From Fischerella muscicola SAG 1427-1 = PCC 73103 (GTDB taxonomy: Bacteria; Cyanobacteriota; Cyanobacteriia; Cyanobacteriales; Nostocaceae): a stretch of 64,000 nucleotides of DNA. A program made the position numbers and the translations under genes. Positions within the stretch are counted from its first letter, which is position 1. Every line of letters starts with the position of its first letter. Under the pieces are notes generated by a model. The model searched no databases. It was not told the DNA's origin and was given only the letters and a program-made list of their open reading frames with translations. This document shows positions 1 through 9,218 of the stretch, piece by piece. The DNA lies in assembly GCF_000317245.1 (NCBI RefSeq), contig NZ_AJLJ01000271.1, forward strand, positions 1-64,000, read 5' to 3'.

Positions 1-22
1 AAAATCTTAACCGAAACGTATT

Positions 23-37
23 GGGAGATGTTCTCCC
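23..37 (+). terminator. Short hairpin, possible terminator of a gene left of the window
   Basis: The sequence GGGAGA-TGT-TCTCCC forms a perfect 6-bp stem, followed by a T-rich but interrupted stretch (TGGCTTTATTTT). It would end a plus-strand gene lying before the window. The U-tract is poor, so this is a weak call. Confidence 0.3.
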
Positions 38-106
38 TGGCTTTATTTTAAATTTACAGACGATTTTTGCCTGATTTAATCGAAGTTATGCACGAAATCT
101 CATCAA

Positions 107-1333
107 TTACTCTACAAATTGCACTACACCCCACTGTCCATTTGTCAACCAATCAGAATCAGATTTTGATACTTTTTCAATTACTTCTGGTTGCAAGCCT
201 ACAGCAACTTCTGATTTCAACGTACGTAAAGCCACCATCGGTACTGGCAAATAACACACAATATCTGCAATATTAGTTGTGAAATCCCAGTGTCTATCTC
301 CCAATAATCTGCGATAATTGGCATCACCTTTAATAATCAATAAATCAGCAGCAGCTAATTTTTGTTTGAGAGATGCAGGTATTTCCCAAAAAGCTAGAGG
401 TGATGTCCAAAAATAATCATCAGACAAAATCAACTTTCCTGATGCAATATAAGTTTTTAATCTTTCTGCAACAGCGACAACTTGCTGAGATTGAGATCCT
501 GCGAGAAACTCAACTGTATCATGCACATCTTTAATCATGGCATCAGATACAAAAGTGGGGTGGGGTTTTAAGTGCAGCTTAATTTGATTAATGACACCAC
601 TACCCAACAAGAAATCTACCAAACACAAATCACAAATTAACTCAAACCCAGCATTATCAACGACAAAATCAACACGTTGACATGCACTACTCATCAATAA
701 TTCTGTAACGAGAGAAGCGTCATCGACCAAGATATGAGCTTTTTGATTTTCAACATCAAAATCACTGCGATCGCTCTCAAATGCTGACCACAAACTCAAG
801 TCTACACGATTGCCCCACAGTGCAAAATGTAAGAGTGTAATCAGAACATTTTGATTTATTTTCCCGTCTTGTTGGCTGTCTTCTAACCATTGCGTTACTT
901 GCTCGCATAAAGTAATTATTGCATCTAGGGATGTATTTAATCCTTGAGATTTCTGTAAATGGAATGGATCTACACCTTGCCATTCACCAGAGCAGAAATA
1001 ATTGGTAATATTGAGAATTAATCTGTAAAAATAAGTTTCCGCAAAAAACCAAGGAATATCTATCCAACGCTGTTCTTTGTATGGTTCTAAATATTTTTGC
1101 CAATTTCCGACATCAATTCCAGTATCATCTTCAAAAGCTAATAAATATCCTGATGGTAACTGATTAGCCAAGTTTTCTAAACTTTGATTAATACTAGGTG
1201 AAAAATGGTTTTCCGCAATGACTCGACGAGCAATACCAGGCATCCTTTGAGTTACTGTAAACTCAGTAAAGGTGCCAATTTCTGAGCCTACAAGTGATTC
1301 TGGTAATGGTAACTTGGGAATTTGCGATTTCAT
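107..1333 (-). CDS. ARMT1-like (DUF89) damage-control phosphatase
   Basis: Predicted metal-dependent phosphatase of the DUF89/ARMT1-like family, which removes phosphate from damaged or side-product phosphometabolites; the substrate cannot be told from sequence. Numbered from the longer 425-residue frame, the family signatures are visible: VVDNAG (D243, N244) and IKGDANYRR (D354, N356), the usual Mn/Mg-binding Asp-Asn-Asp set, plus a C-terminal Arg-Thr-Leu-Lys (RTLK) stretch. Two starts are possible. The first ATG (1384) sits in an intergenic heptamer repeat (TTGACCAATGACA), so I prefer the ATG at 1333, which gives 408 residues, has a GGGAAAGAG purine run upstream and starts right before the conserved IPKLPLPESL segment. 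It diverges from the glutamine-synthetase-like gene on the other strand. Family assignment is firm, substrate unknown. Confidence 0.85.
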   Translation of the reverse strand: MKSQIPKLPLPESLVGSEIGTFTEFTVTQRMPGIARRVIAENHFSPSINQSLENLANQLPSGYLLAFEDDTGIDVGNWQKYLEPYKEQRWIDIPWFFAETYFYRLILNITNYFCSGEWQGVDPFHLQKSQGLNTSLDAIITLCEQVTQWLEDSQQDGKINQNVLITLLHFALWGNRVDLSLWSAFESDRSDFDVENQKAHILVDDASLVTELLMSSACQRVDFVVDNAGFELICDLCLVDFLLGSGVINQIKLHLKPHPTFVSDAMIKDVHDTVEFLAGSQSQQVVAVAERLKTYIASGKLILSDDYFWTSPLAFWEIPASLKQKLAAADLLIIKGDANYRRLLGDRHWDFTTNIADIVCYLPVPMVALRTLKSEVAVGLQPEVIEKVSKSDSDWLTNGQWGVVQFVE

Positions 1334-1563
1334 CACTAAAAATTTCTCTTTCCCTCGTGTTTTTAGTATTTTATCTTTTGTCATTGGTCAATTGTCATTA
1401 GTAAGAGGGAACAGGGAACAGTAAACAGTAAATATTTCTTCCTTGTCTTCCTTGTCCTCCTTGTCTCCCTTGTCTACGCCACGTGCTACAACGCGGGAGA
1501 CCCGCGCAACGCAGTGGCTCCCCTTGTCCCCAATCCCCAATCCCCGATCCCTGATTCCCCAAG

Positions 1564-2913
1564 ATGGCTGAAAACATTTTATTCAAAAAAGTCAAAAAAA
1601 CTCTCAAAGAAGCTGATGCTAGCTTTGTCCGCATCCTTTGGTGTGATAACGCCAATATTATTCGTGGTAAAGCTGTGCATGTGGAGATGCTACCCCATTA
1701 CTTTGAACATGGTGTGGGTATATCCGCAGGACAACAGGGTGTTCCGGTAATGTATGATGCTGTTGTTCCTAAAACTGGTTTGGGGCCAGTTGGTGAAGTT
1801 TCCTTAGTTCCCGATTGGTCTAGCTTCACTGCTTTATCCTATTCTCCAGGTCATTTTCGTGTCATGGGAAACATGAGATTGAATCATGAAGCTTGGGGTT
1901 TATGTCCGCGCCATTTTTTAATACGGATGATAGAAGCAGCAAAAAGCCAAGGATTAGAAATACAGGCTGCATTTGAAAACGAATTTTACTTGCTGCAACA
2001 ATTTGGCGATCGCATTGTACCCGCAGACTCTACAGTTTTTGCCTCTACCCAAGCAATGGATATTCATCGCGAAGTCATTGATGATATTGCTGAAGCTTTG
2101 ATTTTCCAAGGTATTCCTGTCGAACAATATTATCCAGAGTCTGGCCCCGGTCAGCAGGAAATATCGATACGATATACTGAAGCATTGCGTGCTGCTGACT
2201 GGCAAATTGCCTATAGAGAAACGGTACGAGCCATAGCTAGACGTCATAATCTCAAAGCTTCTTTTTTACCAAAAATCTTTCCAGAATCAGCAGGTAGTGG
2301 TTGTCACATTCATCTGAGTTTATGGTGGCGTGGGCAAAATTTGTTACCAGATGAGCAAGGTGTTTGTGGTCTATCTGATGTGGCGAGAGCATTTATTGCT
2401 GGTATCATTGAGCATTTACCCGCACTGATGGCAGTGACAACACCTTGTGTTAATTCTTACCGTCGGATTCGTCCTCATTTTTGGAGTGGTGCTTTCCGTT
2501 GTTGGGGATTAGACAACCGTGAAGCAGCGGTGAGAGTACCCAGTGCAACTGCATTTGGTATTCCCACCCACTTTGAGTTAAAAACAGTAGATGCATCAGC
2601 AAATCCTTACTTAGCTTTAGGTGCGGTGATCGCAGCAGGATTAGACGGTGTGCGACAAAATTTGGAACTAGGACAACCAATAGCTGTAGATCCTGGACAT
2701 TTGCCACCAGATGATCGCAAACTGCAAAAAATCGACCCTTTACCCACAAATTTAGGCGAAGCGATCGCTCACCTCAAACAAGATAACGTACTTTTAGATG
2801 CGTTAAATCCCCAGTTATCAACAGCTTTCCTGGCTGTACGTCAAGCCGAATGGGAAGCAATGAAAGATTGGGATTTAGAGCAAGAAGTGAAAGTGTTATT
2901 AGAAAGATATTAA
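1564..2913 (+). CDS. Glutamine synthetase family protein (not canonical GlnA)
   Basis: A 449-residue ligase of the glutamine synthetase fold, expected to join an amine or ammonia to a glutamate-type carboxylate using ATP. The N-terminal beta-grasp is followed by the catalytic barrel: FENEFYL (E138, E140), ESGPGQQE (E192, E199), GSGCHIH (H248, H250), NSYRRIRP (297-304) and the ANPYLAL block. The usual Arg in the ELR motif is Lys (FELK, K340). Length and motifs fit the gamma-glutamylpolyamine/GS-like subfamily rather than the approximately 470-residue type I GlnA; the adenylylation Tyr loop is not evident. It ends tail to tail with the next minus-strand gene, overlapping by 4 bases. The actual amine substrate is unknown. 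Confidence 0.85.
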   Translation: MAENILFKKVKKTLKEADASFVRILWCDNANIIRGKAVHVEMLPHYFEHGVGISAGQQGVPVMYDAVVPKTGLGPVGEVSLVPDWSSFTALSYSPGHFRVMGNMRLNHEAWGLCPRHFLIRMIEAAKSQGLEIQAAFENEFYLLQQFGDRIVPADSTVFASTQAMDIHREVIDDIAEALIFQGIPVEQYYPESGPGQQEISIRYTEALRAADWQIAYRETVRAIARRHNLKASFLPKIFPESAGSGCHIHLSLWWRGQNLLPDEQGVCGLSDVARAFIAGIIEHLPALMAVTTPCVNSYRRIRPHFWSGAFRCWGLDNREAAVRVPSATAFGIPTHFELKTVDASANPYLALGAVIAAGLDGVRQNLELGQPIAVDPGHLPPDDRKLQKIDPLPTNLGEAIAHLKQDNVLLDALNPQLSTAFLAVRQAEWEAMKDWDLEQEVKVLLERY

Positions 2914-3869
2914 GTCAAGTGGTTGGTTATCCCCCCACACTCTCCAAACAAATCTTGCAGGTATTCTGGTGTCAAACTATCATTCCAAACCCACAGACAC
3001 CGCATTACATAAATGAAGGTAAATATGAGACTTGTCTTATTACTCAAAGACCAAGCATCCCATTTCAGTGTCCCCATCATTCGCTTTAGGGTACGCAAAA
3101 GATTATTACGTGCATAGTTTTGATGGCGTGTTTTCATCAATGTCTTTCCAATCCGTACTAACCCAGTATCAGGATATAGCCAAACGCCAAACCCCCAAAA
3201 TTTTGTCATGTGGTTAATTTCGTCTAGTAGCAATTCTTCTAAAACATCTTGGAGTGTACCTGTGGTGTGCGCCATCAACCAGAGATAGAGACAAGTCGCA
3301 CCGTATTCTGTTGCTACACGGTGTAATCCGTGACGATATAAGTCTTCATGGGGATCATCAGTGGGAAGATAACCTCGAACGGTGCGGAGAGTGGGGGTGA
3401 TTTTTTCAGCTGTTAATTGCTGGTAGATTTTGAGTAAAGCGGGGGTGTGTTGACGTTCTTCTTTTTCCCACAAACCCAGTTCTGTTAAATTTCCATTTTC
3501 ATCCACTGTTCCACCTACAAACCGCGCCATTTGTGGGTGTAAATTTTCCAAATACTGTCGGCTTGTTTGCGTATAGCCTCGGATAGGTGCTTCTGTATCT
3601 AACGCACCCACAAGCACAGACAAAAATACCTCTGGGCTTATACTGATGATTTGGTTATAACTAATCACTTGCCAGTCAATTTGCTTCCAAGGACGCGGCT
3701 GGGGATTTTGAAATTGTAGGGATAAATCTTGCAGGCGATCGCACAGTTGTTCGTGACTCAGATATCTATCTATAAGGGATTTAATCCGGCGTTGAGTCTG
3801 AAAGTAGTGAGGCTGAGGATATAATTGACCTGCCAAATCTTCTGGAAGTGGGCTGGTGGTGATAAGCAT
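2910..3869 (-). CDS. Diiron ferritin-like protein resembling acyl-ACP desaturase
   Basis: A 319-residue, mostly helical protein with a full set of candidate diiron ligands: E93, E138 and H141 (EKEERQH), E188, then E217 and H220 (DEINH). The order and spacing (E, about 45, ExxH, about 47, E, about 29, ExxH) closely follow the plant soluble stearoyl-ACP desaturase pattern, so this is a ferritin-like diiron carboxylate enzyme, plausibly an oxygen-using oxidase or desaturase. A hydrophobic helix lies near residue 285. Substrate and reaction are inference. It is convergent with the glutamine-synthetase-like gene, whose stop overlaps its own. Confidence 0.7.
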   Translation of the reverse strand: MLITTSPLPEDLAGQLYPQPHYFQTQRRIKSLIDRYLSHEQLCDRLQDLSLQFQNPQPRPWKQIDWQVISYNQIISISPEVFLSVLVGALDTEAPIRGYTQTSRQYLENLHPQMARFVGGTVDENGNLTELGLWEKEERQHTPALLKIYQQLTAEKITPTLRTVRGYLPTDDPHEDLYRHGLHRVATEYGATCLYLWLMAHTTGTLQDVLEELLLDEINHMTKFWGFGVWLYPDTGLVRIGKTLMKTRHQNYARNNLLRTLKRMMGTLKWDAWSLSNKTSLIFTFIYVMRCLWVWNDSLTPEYLQDLFGECGGITNHLT

Positions 3870-4032
3870 ATTTTGTTACTTAAATTTTGACCTTGTTGCC
3901 CAATAGGTTAAACGAATTGACAGGGGTTTGTCAGTAGGAATAAGTGAGAAGTTTTACAGATTACAACGCCTGTTTTATGTCTTTACACAAGCGATCGCAC
4001 AATTTGAAACAAAGATAAATTTATGTAAATAA

Positions 4033-4137
4033 TTATACCAATTTGAAAAAAGAATGCGACAGATGAATTTTGTAGAGACGCGATTTATCGCGTCTCATAT
4101 TCTGAATGTGTTGCAAACATTTTTTGAATCGGTATTA
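4033..4137. repeat. MITE-like element with central GAGACGCGAT palindrome
   Basis: About 105 bp. The ends are imperfect inverted repeats (ATACCAATTTGAAAAAA at the left, TTTTTTGAATCGGTAT at the right). The centre is a perfect palindrome GAGACGCGAT-TT-ATCGCGTCTC (4075-4096). A second copy in the opposite orientation lies at about 23797-23876. No ORF inside. Together with the terminator at 4196 it explains the gap between the diiron gene and the DUF937 gene. Confidence 0.7.
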
Positions 4138-4195
4138 GATCTTCCCTAATCAGTAGGGAGGGTTAGAAGAGAGTTTTTTAAGATTTATAAAAAAG

Positions 4196-4235
4196 ACTCA
4201 CAAATAATCGTTGTTGTGTACGATTATTTGTGAGT
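4196..4235 (-). terminator. Strong intrinsic terminator of the DUF937 gene
   Basis: A perfect 15-bp inverted repeat (ACTCACAAATAATCG at 4196-4210, its complement at 4221-4235) with a 10-base loop. On the minus strand it is followed by TCTTTTTTATAAA. It starts about 19 bp after the stop of the minus-strand gene ending at 4254. Confidence 0.8.
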
Positions 4236-4253
4236 TATGGATAAATAAAATAT

Positions 4254-4769
4254 TTATCTTCCTAAATACCTAGTTGCCATCTGCATAGCATCAGCAATAT
4301 CAACATCACCGTCATTGTCAGCATCTAGGAAAGAATTCAAGACAGAATTTCCACCAGCTTGGGAACTTGCACCAGTTTTCAAGAAATTTAGGACAATAGG
4401 AACCAACATTGGTAGTAGTTGTTGAATCATACCAGCATCTAAACCTGTGCGCTGCGAAACAACTTCAGCCACCTGCTGTTGCATTCCTGGCGAAAATAGA
4501 GAGTTGACAGCTTGGGGATTAGGAGAAGTACCACTGTATTCATTAACAACAGCTTGCACTTCTTCGGTACCACCACTAGCTTGCTTTTCTTGCAAAGCAG
4601 AACGTACATAATTACCTACAATCCCAACAACTGATTGCATAGTGGAAGGGTCTGCACCAGTAGCATTACTTAGCTGTTGTACAGTATTGATGATATCACC
4701 CAACTGTCCTGCACTACCTTGCTGGTTAGGATTAGCGATCGCATTGATAACTTGGTCAAAAAGTCCCAT
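4254..4769 (-). CDS. DUF937 family protein with C-terminal EF-hand-type calcium loop
   Basis: A 171-residue soluble protein. The N-terminal two thirds match the DUF937/YidB-type all-helical family (starts MGLFDQVINAI, many Gln/Asn and Ala, amphipathic helices). The C-terminus carries the loop DADNDGDVDIAD at 149-160, with Asp at loop positions 1, 3, 5, 7, 9 and 12, exactly as in EF-hand or dockerin-type calcium sites. No signal peptide or membrane segment. The role is unknown; calcium binding is a strong inference from the loop. It has its own terminator and seems monocistronic. Confidence 0.75.
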   Translation of the reverse strand: MGLFDQVINAIANPNQQGSAGQLGDIINTVQQLSNATGADPSTMQSVVGIVGNYVRSALQEKQASGGTEEVQAVVNEYSGTSPNPQAVNSLFSPGMQQQVAEVVSQRTGLDAGMIQQLLPMLVPIVLNFLKTGASSQAGGNSVLNSFLDADNDGDVDIADAMQMATRYLGR

Positions 4770-4809
4770 AAGCTTTTTTCCTTATATACTCACGACAACA
4801 AAACCAAAT

Positions 4810-4865
4810 TGTCAATGGTCAAGGGTCAATGGTCAATAGTCATTTGTCATTGGTCAATAGTTATT
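4810..4865. repeat. Heptamer short tandem repeat (GGTCAAT / GTCATTG family)
   Basis: Degenerate 7-bp units (GTCAATG, GTCAAGG, GTCAATG, GTCAATA and similar) between the DUF937 gene and the histidine kinase gene. The same family recurs near 1385, 23720, 56250, 58343 and 63780. It is the STRR type known from heterocystous cyanobacteria. Confidence 0.6.
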
Positions 4866-4920
4866 CTCCCCATCCCCCTTGTCTCCCGTGTCCCCCGTGT
4901 TCCTCGTGTCTTACTTCTCT

Positions 4921-6630
4921 CTAACCAACCGGGAGAGCGATCGCAAATTCTGTACCTGAATTTAGTTCAGAATTACAAGTCAGCTTACCGCCGTGTTTTT
5001 CGACAATAATCTGATGAGTAATCGCTAATCCCAGACCAGTACCAAGACCTCGTGGTTTTGTTGTGAAGAAAGTTTCAAATATTTTATCTTGATTTTCTTT
5101 AGGAATACCAGGCCCGTTATCTGCTATTCGTACCACTACCCAATTACTATTCATGTGTTCTGTACTAATAGTAATCACAGGTACAAATTTTGAGTCTAGA
5201 GCCATTTTGTCTTCTAAAGCATCAATAGCATTGATTAACAGGTTCATAAATACTTGATAGAGTAAACCTGTGTAACCTGTCACAGATTGAATCTCTCCAT
5301 AATTACAAACAACTTTAATACCTTTTTTCAGGCGATTTTGCAGAATTAATAGTGTACTGTCGATGCAAGCATGTAAATTAACAGACTGAGCTTCACTGCT
5401 ATCTAAGCGAGAGAAATCTTTTAAACTCCTAATGATTTCTCGTGTTCTTTCTGCCCCAAATTCCATTGATTTCAACAGTTTTGGTAAATCTTCGGCGATA
5501 AACTCAAAATCAATTTCTTCTTCTTTAGCCTGGATTGCTTCGTTCGGATGAGGAAATTCAGTTTTATATGTTTGTAATAAATCAAATAAGTCATTTATAT
5601 AAGTTTTGGCACTGCCTAAATTGCCATAGATAAAATTTATGGGATTATTAATTTCATGAGCAATACCAGCAATCATCCTGCCTAAGCTAGACAACTTTTC
5701 GCTTTGAATTAGTCGTTCTTCAGTCTCCGCATTTTGTGCTTTTAGTAGATATTTAACTTGTTGGATTAACTGGTTGAGAGAATCAGCGAGAGTCCCGACT
5801 TCATCTGCTGTTACGATGGAGGCTTGCAAGTCAAAATTGCTTTCTTGGGTTACTTTTTGGGCAACTTGAGTCAGGGTTTGCAAGGGACGCACAATAATAG
5901 TGCTTGTGTAGATTGCCAAAATCGCTGCGATCGCAGTTGACAGTAGAATGCTACCAATAATAATCTGAGCTTGCAAAACAGTTGCTTGATTTTGGGCTTG
6001 ATCTGCTGCTTCTTGGAATTCGCGAACTGTTTTTGCAAACTTGTTTAACTCATAGGTAAATTCATAAAAATCAAGTGCAGTTTGACTTTGAGAAAATTGT
6101 TGAATTAATTTCTGTGCTTTGGCTGCTGACTGTGGCTGAGAAGCAAGTGACAATATCTCACCTAGAAGCGTCTGGAATTCCTGAAAATATAGCTTAATCG
6201 TACCGTGATTTTGTTTGAGAAACGCCTCTAATTCTGTTTGTGAGGTGCTTTGACTGACTTCTTCTAACTGAGAAAATAACATTTCAGCTTCTGCAAAATT
6301 TGTTTTGAACTCAGAAGTTTTTTGCCGCAGCATTGTTTCTTTATTCAACAAAAGTAGAATCTCTTGTTGATAGGACTTTATTTCTGATAGTTCTCCTTGT
6401 AAGTTACTAAATAAATGACCTTCATCATCTGCGATCGTCATTTGATATCTAGCTTGCTGAAAGTAATTTGTGCCAACTAATAACCCCGCTGTTGTTCCTA
6501 AAACTGCTACTCCCAGGGTCAGACCATATCCAAAAATAATTTTTTGTCGAATACTCAGTCGATGGAACACTCGTTTAACCAAGTTATGGTGACGTTCTGG
6601 CGACTGTTTTAATTCAGATGATGGGGTCAT
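4921..6630 (-). CDS. Membrane sensor histidine kinase with HAMP domain
   Basis: A 569-residue kinase. Membrane helix 1 is near residues 30-52, followed by a mostly helical extracytoplasmic sensor of about 165 residues and membrane helix 2 near 221-246. A HAMP segment (RPLQTLTQ to about 296) and a short coiled coil lead into HisKA with the phospho-acceptor in AGIAHEINNP (H325). The ATPase domain is complete: N box (NLLINAIDAL), G1 (ADNGPGIP), F box (ETFFTTK) and G2 (GTGLGLAI). The HEINNP box is common in NtrB-like and cyanobacterial orphan kinases. No response regulator is adjacent, so its partner and signal are unknown. Confidence 0.9.
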   Translation of the reverse strand: MTPSSELKQSPERHHNLVKRVFHRLSIRQKIIFGYGLTLGVAVLGTTAGLLVGTNYFQQARYQMTIADDEGHLFSNLQGELSEIKSYQQEILLLLNKETMLRQKTSEFKTNFAEAEMLFSQLEEVSQSTSQTELEAFLKQNHGTIKLYFQEFQTLLGEILSLASQPQSAAKAQKLIQQFSQSQTALDFYEFTYELNKFAKTVREFQEAADQAQNQATVLQAQIIIGSILLSTAIAAILAIYTSTIIVRPLQTLTQVAQKVTQESNFDLQASIVTADEVGTLADSLNQLIQQVKYLLKAQNAETEERLIQSEKLSSLGRMIAGIAHEINNPINFIYGNLGSAKTYINDLFDLLQTYKTEFPHPNEAIQAKEEEIDFEFIAEDLPKLLKSMEFGAERTREIIRSLKDFSRLDSSEAQSVNLHACIDSTLLILQNRLKKGIKVVCNYGEIQSVTGYTGLLYQVFMNLLINAIDALEDKMALDSKFVPVITISTEHMNSNWVVVRIADNGPGIPKENQDKIFETFFTTKPRGLGTGLGLAITHQIIVEKHGGKLTCNSELNSGTEFAIALPVG

Positions 6631-7067
6631 GAGTTAATTAGATGTTGCAGTTTTCCATCTGGCGGGTTTCGAGTATAAACGATTCTGTTCTTAGGAGCAA
6701 AGTATAATTTTATATGACAATAGGACTTACGCACACTCTGCGAATCCTTGGCGTTATAGGCGTCTTGACGGTACCCTTCAAAAAGCCGCTGAGTCGCAAA
6801 GCGTCCCGTGAGGGATACGCATCTACAATCAATTAAGTTTTTTGGCAGTTTTTATTTAAGTCTTGGAAAATTTTTCTCAGTTTATCAAAACATACTTCTT
6901 TCTACTCTGGTGAAAAATACTGAAACAATTAATATTAGAAGCAGGATGAAGTCAGTGAACAGTAAACAGCGATCAATGATCAGTGATCAATTGGTAGCTG
7001 TTCACTGATAACTGATCACTGACAACTGAATTTGCCTTCTGCTTTTTTGTTTTAGCCTGTGCCATCC
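6631..7067. other. Intergenic region with repeats, no supported gene
   Basis: A 437-bp divergent gap between the histidine kinase and the GTPase gene. It holds a GC-richer palindromic patch at about 6740-6825 and, at 6953-7027, a nested inverted repeat (CAGTGAACAG at 6953-6962 pairing with CTGTTCACTG at 6998-7007) plus GATCA-rich heptamer-like units. A 66-codon frame at 6808 has no ribosome site and looks random. Confidence 0.5.
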
Positions 7068-8633
7068 ATGCCTTTGTCGCGTATCGTTACGCTTATTGTC
7101 GGTCTCATCGTCATTTTGGGACTTTGCTTATGGCTGATTGACTCTCTGTCACGGCTTTATTGGCAATTGTCTTATTCTCCCTTTTTGGGAAATTTGCTGC
7201 TGTTTTTGATCATTGTCTTAGTCGGTGCTTTAATCGCTGCCTTTGTCTATTATGTGCTAGTGCTTCAGGCTGGCGAAGAGCGATCGCGCCGTGCTAGAAG
7301 ACAACGCCAACGAGTACAAATCCCCGCCGCCAAGTCAGAAGCAGCTTCTTCGACTCTGCAAGCTGTCAAGCAACAAGTCGCCCAAATTCAAGATGAAGTT
7401 GCACGCCAAGCTTTACTAAGTAAATCGCGAGAAATTGAAGCGAACCTCAAACGAGGTGAAATTCAAGTCGTGGTGTTTGGTACTGGTAGCGCTGGTAAAA
7501 CTTCTTTAGTAAATGCGATTTTAGGACGGATGGTAGGCAGAGTAGATGCACCCATGGGAACCACCACAGTAGGAGAAACCTATTGTATGCGCTTAAGGGG
7601 TTTAGAGCGCAAGATATTAATTACCGATACACCGGGAATTTTAGAAGCGGGAATAGCAGGTACGGAAAGAGAACAACTAGCCAGAGAACTCGCAACCTCA
7701 GCAGATTTACTGTTATTTGTAGTCGATAATGACCTCAGACGTTCAGAATACGAACCTTTGCGAGCATTGGCAGAAATTGGCAAACGCTCTTTGTTGGTAT
7801 TGAATAAAACAGATTTGTACACAGAAGACGATAAAGAACCCATTCTCGCCAGATTACGCCAAAGAGTGCGGGGGTTTATTGCTGCTGGCGACGTCGTGGC
7901 AATTTCTGCTAATCCCCAACCCGCTCAGATAGAAACTGGCGAAATGTTCCAACCAGAGCCAGAAATTATACCTTTACTGCGGCGGATGGCAGCAATTTTA
8001 CGAGCAGAAGGTGAAGATTTAGTTGCAGATAATATTCTCTTACAATCGCTGCGCCTGGGAGAAGAAGCCCGAAAACTCATTGATGGGCAACGTCGCCGCC
8101 AAGCTGACAAAATTGTAGAACGGTTTCAATGGATTGGTGCGGGCGTAGTATCAGTTACACCATTACCAATGGTAGATTTACTAGCAACGGCTGCTGTCAA
8201 TGCTCAAATGGTAGTCGAAATTGGGAGAGTTTACGGTTGTGAATTAAACATGGAGCGGGGACGGGAATTGGCGCTGTCTCTGGCAAAGACAATTGCTGGT
8301 TTAGGGATAGTTAAAGGTGCGTTGGAGTTACTTTCTACGGCCTTGCAGCTCAATGTCGGTACCTTTATTATTGGTAGAGCGATTCAAGGTGTGACAGCTG
8401 CGTATCTGACACGTATCGCTGGTAAAAGCTTTATTGAATATTTTCGCAATGATCAAGATTGGGGCGATGGCGGGATGACAGAGGTTGTACAACGCCAGTT
8501 TCAACTTAATCGCCGCGATGAATTTATGAAGGCGTTTATCCAAGAAGCGATCGCACGAGTAGTCAGACCCTTACAAGGAAATGCTGAACTTGTGGAAGAA
8601 GAGGAAGAAAAGAGACTAGAAAGCGGAGATTAG
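7068..8633 (+). CDS. Membrane-anchored Era-like GTPase with DUF697 domain
   Basis: GTP-binding protein with two N-terminal membrane helices (about residues 8-29 and 43-70 of the frame counted from 7059), a short charged coiled coil, a P-loop GTPase domain, and a C-terminal helical DUF697-type domain (about 350-470) that may be membrane-inserted. G motifs are clear: G1 GTGSAGKT (141-148), a G2-type Thr in GTTTVGET, G3 DTPG (190-193) and G4 NKTD (249-252). The frame opens at a GTG (7059), but the ATG at 7068 (MPLSRIV) is preferred; neither has a good ribosome site. The family is common in cyanobacteria and of unknown process. It is convergent with the DUF1634 gene, 12 bp away. Confidence 0.85.
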   Translation: MPLSRIVTLIVGLIVILGLCLWLIDSLSRLYWQLSYSPFLGNLLLFLIIVLVGALIAAFVYYVLVLQAGEERSRRARRQRQRVQIPAAKSEAASSTLQAVKQQVAQIQDEVARQALLSKSREIEANLKRGEIQVVVFGTGSAGKTSLVNAILGRMVGRVDAPMGTTTVGETYCMRLRGLERKILITDTPGILEAGIAGTEREQLARELATSADLLLFVVDNDLRRSEYEPLRALAEIGKRSLLVLNKTDLYTEDDKEPILARLRQRVRGFIAAGDVVAISANPQPAQIETGEMFQPEPEIIPLLRRMAAILRAEGEDLVADNILLQSLRLGEEARKLIDGQRRRQADKIVERFQWIGAGVVSVTPLPMVDLLATAAVNAQMVVEIGRVYGCELNMERGRELALSLAKTIAGLGIVKGALELLSTALQLNVGTFIIGRAIQGVTAAYLTRIAGKSFIEYFRNDQDWGDGGMTEVVQRQFQLNRRDEFMKAFIQEAIARVVRPLQGNAELVEEEEEKRLESGD

Positions 8634-8645
8634 CCGATGATCGCA

Positions 8646-9134
8646 TTAAATGTAAGCTCCTACGAGGCTGTAAACCAGAGCAGTTAGTACTAAGGTAGTA
8701 ATCGTCACATATATCCAGTTTCTTTGTATAACAAAAAATAGCAAAGAAACTACTACCCGTAAAATAGGTGTGGCTACTAATAGCAACAGTCCTAGTTGAA
8801 TAATGCCACGGTGACTACCAGATAAAATAGTTGTGATTACACCTATGATGGATCGAAACTCCAATGGTTCGCTGTGAAAAATATGATAATCTACGGGTTC
8901 AGATCCGTGGCGAATCAGATATAGTATGCCACCAAATAACACAATAGTACTAGCAAACAAAACACCGTATTTGAGGAGATTGCTGAGTAATTTTTCTAGG
9001 AATAACTCACTTGATGTTGTTGTGAGGTGAATTTTACTTTCTATCTCAGTTTCATCTGAGTGCAATGGTAGAGGTATGATCTCTCTATCTGCGTGTGTTG
9101 ATGCTGACCACTGAGTGGTATTTAATTTAAACAT
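8646..9134 (-). CDS. DUF1634 membrane protein
   Basis: 162 residues with a polar N-terminus of about 45 residues, then three hydrophobic helices (about 54-72, 109-132 and 137-160). The pattern of GVLFAS, LGLLLLVATPILRV and a final membrane hairpin is that of DUF1634. The family is known to occur next to TauE/SafE exporters, and here it lies 84 bp downstream of one on the same strand, so it is probably an accessory subunit of that transporter (inference). Likely last gene of the minus-strand cluster that begins at 12290. Confidence 0.8.
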   Translation of the reverse strand: MFKLNTTQWSASTHADREIIPLPLHSDETEIESKIHLTTTSSELFLEKLLSNLLKYGVLFASTIVLFGGILYLIRHGSEPVDYHIFHSEPLEFRSIIGVITTILSGSHRGIIQLGLLLLVATPILRVVVSLLFFVIQRNWIYVTITTLVLTALVYSLVGAYI

Positions 9135-9218
9135 ACTAAGTTATTCCTAAAATTTGATGGTGCAGTTTATCGAATTTCTAGCAGCACTACTTTGCAAAAT
9201 TCTGAATTTTATATATTT

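Noticed and set aside
6808-7008. 66-codon frame upstream of the GTPase gene
   Set aside because: Overlaps intergenic repeats; no ribosome site.
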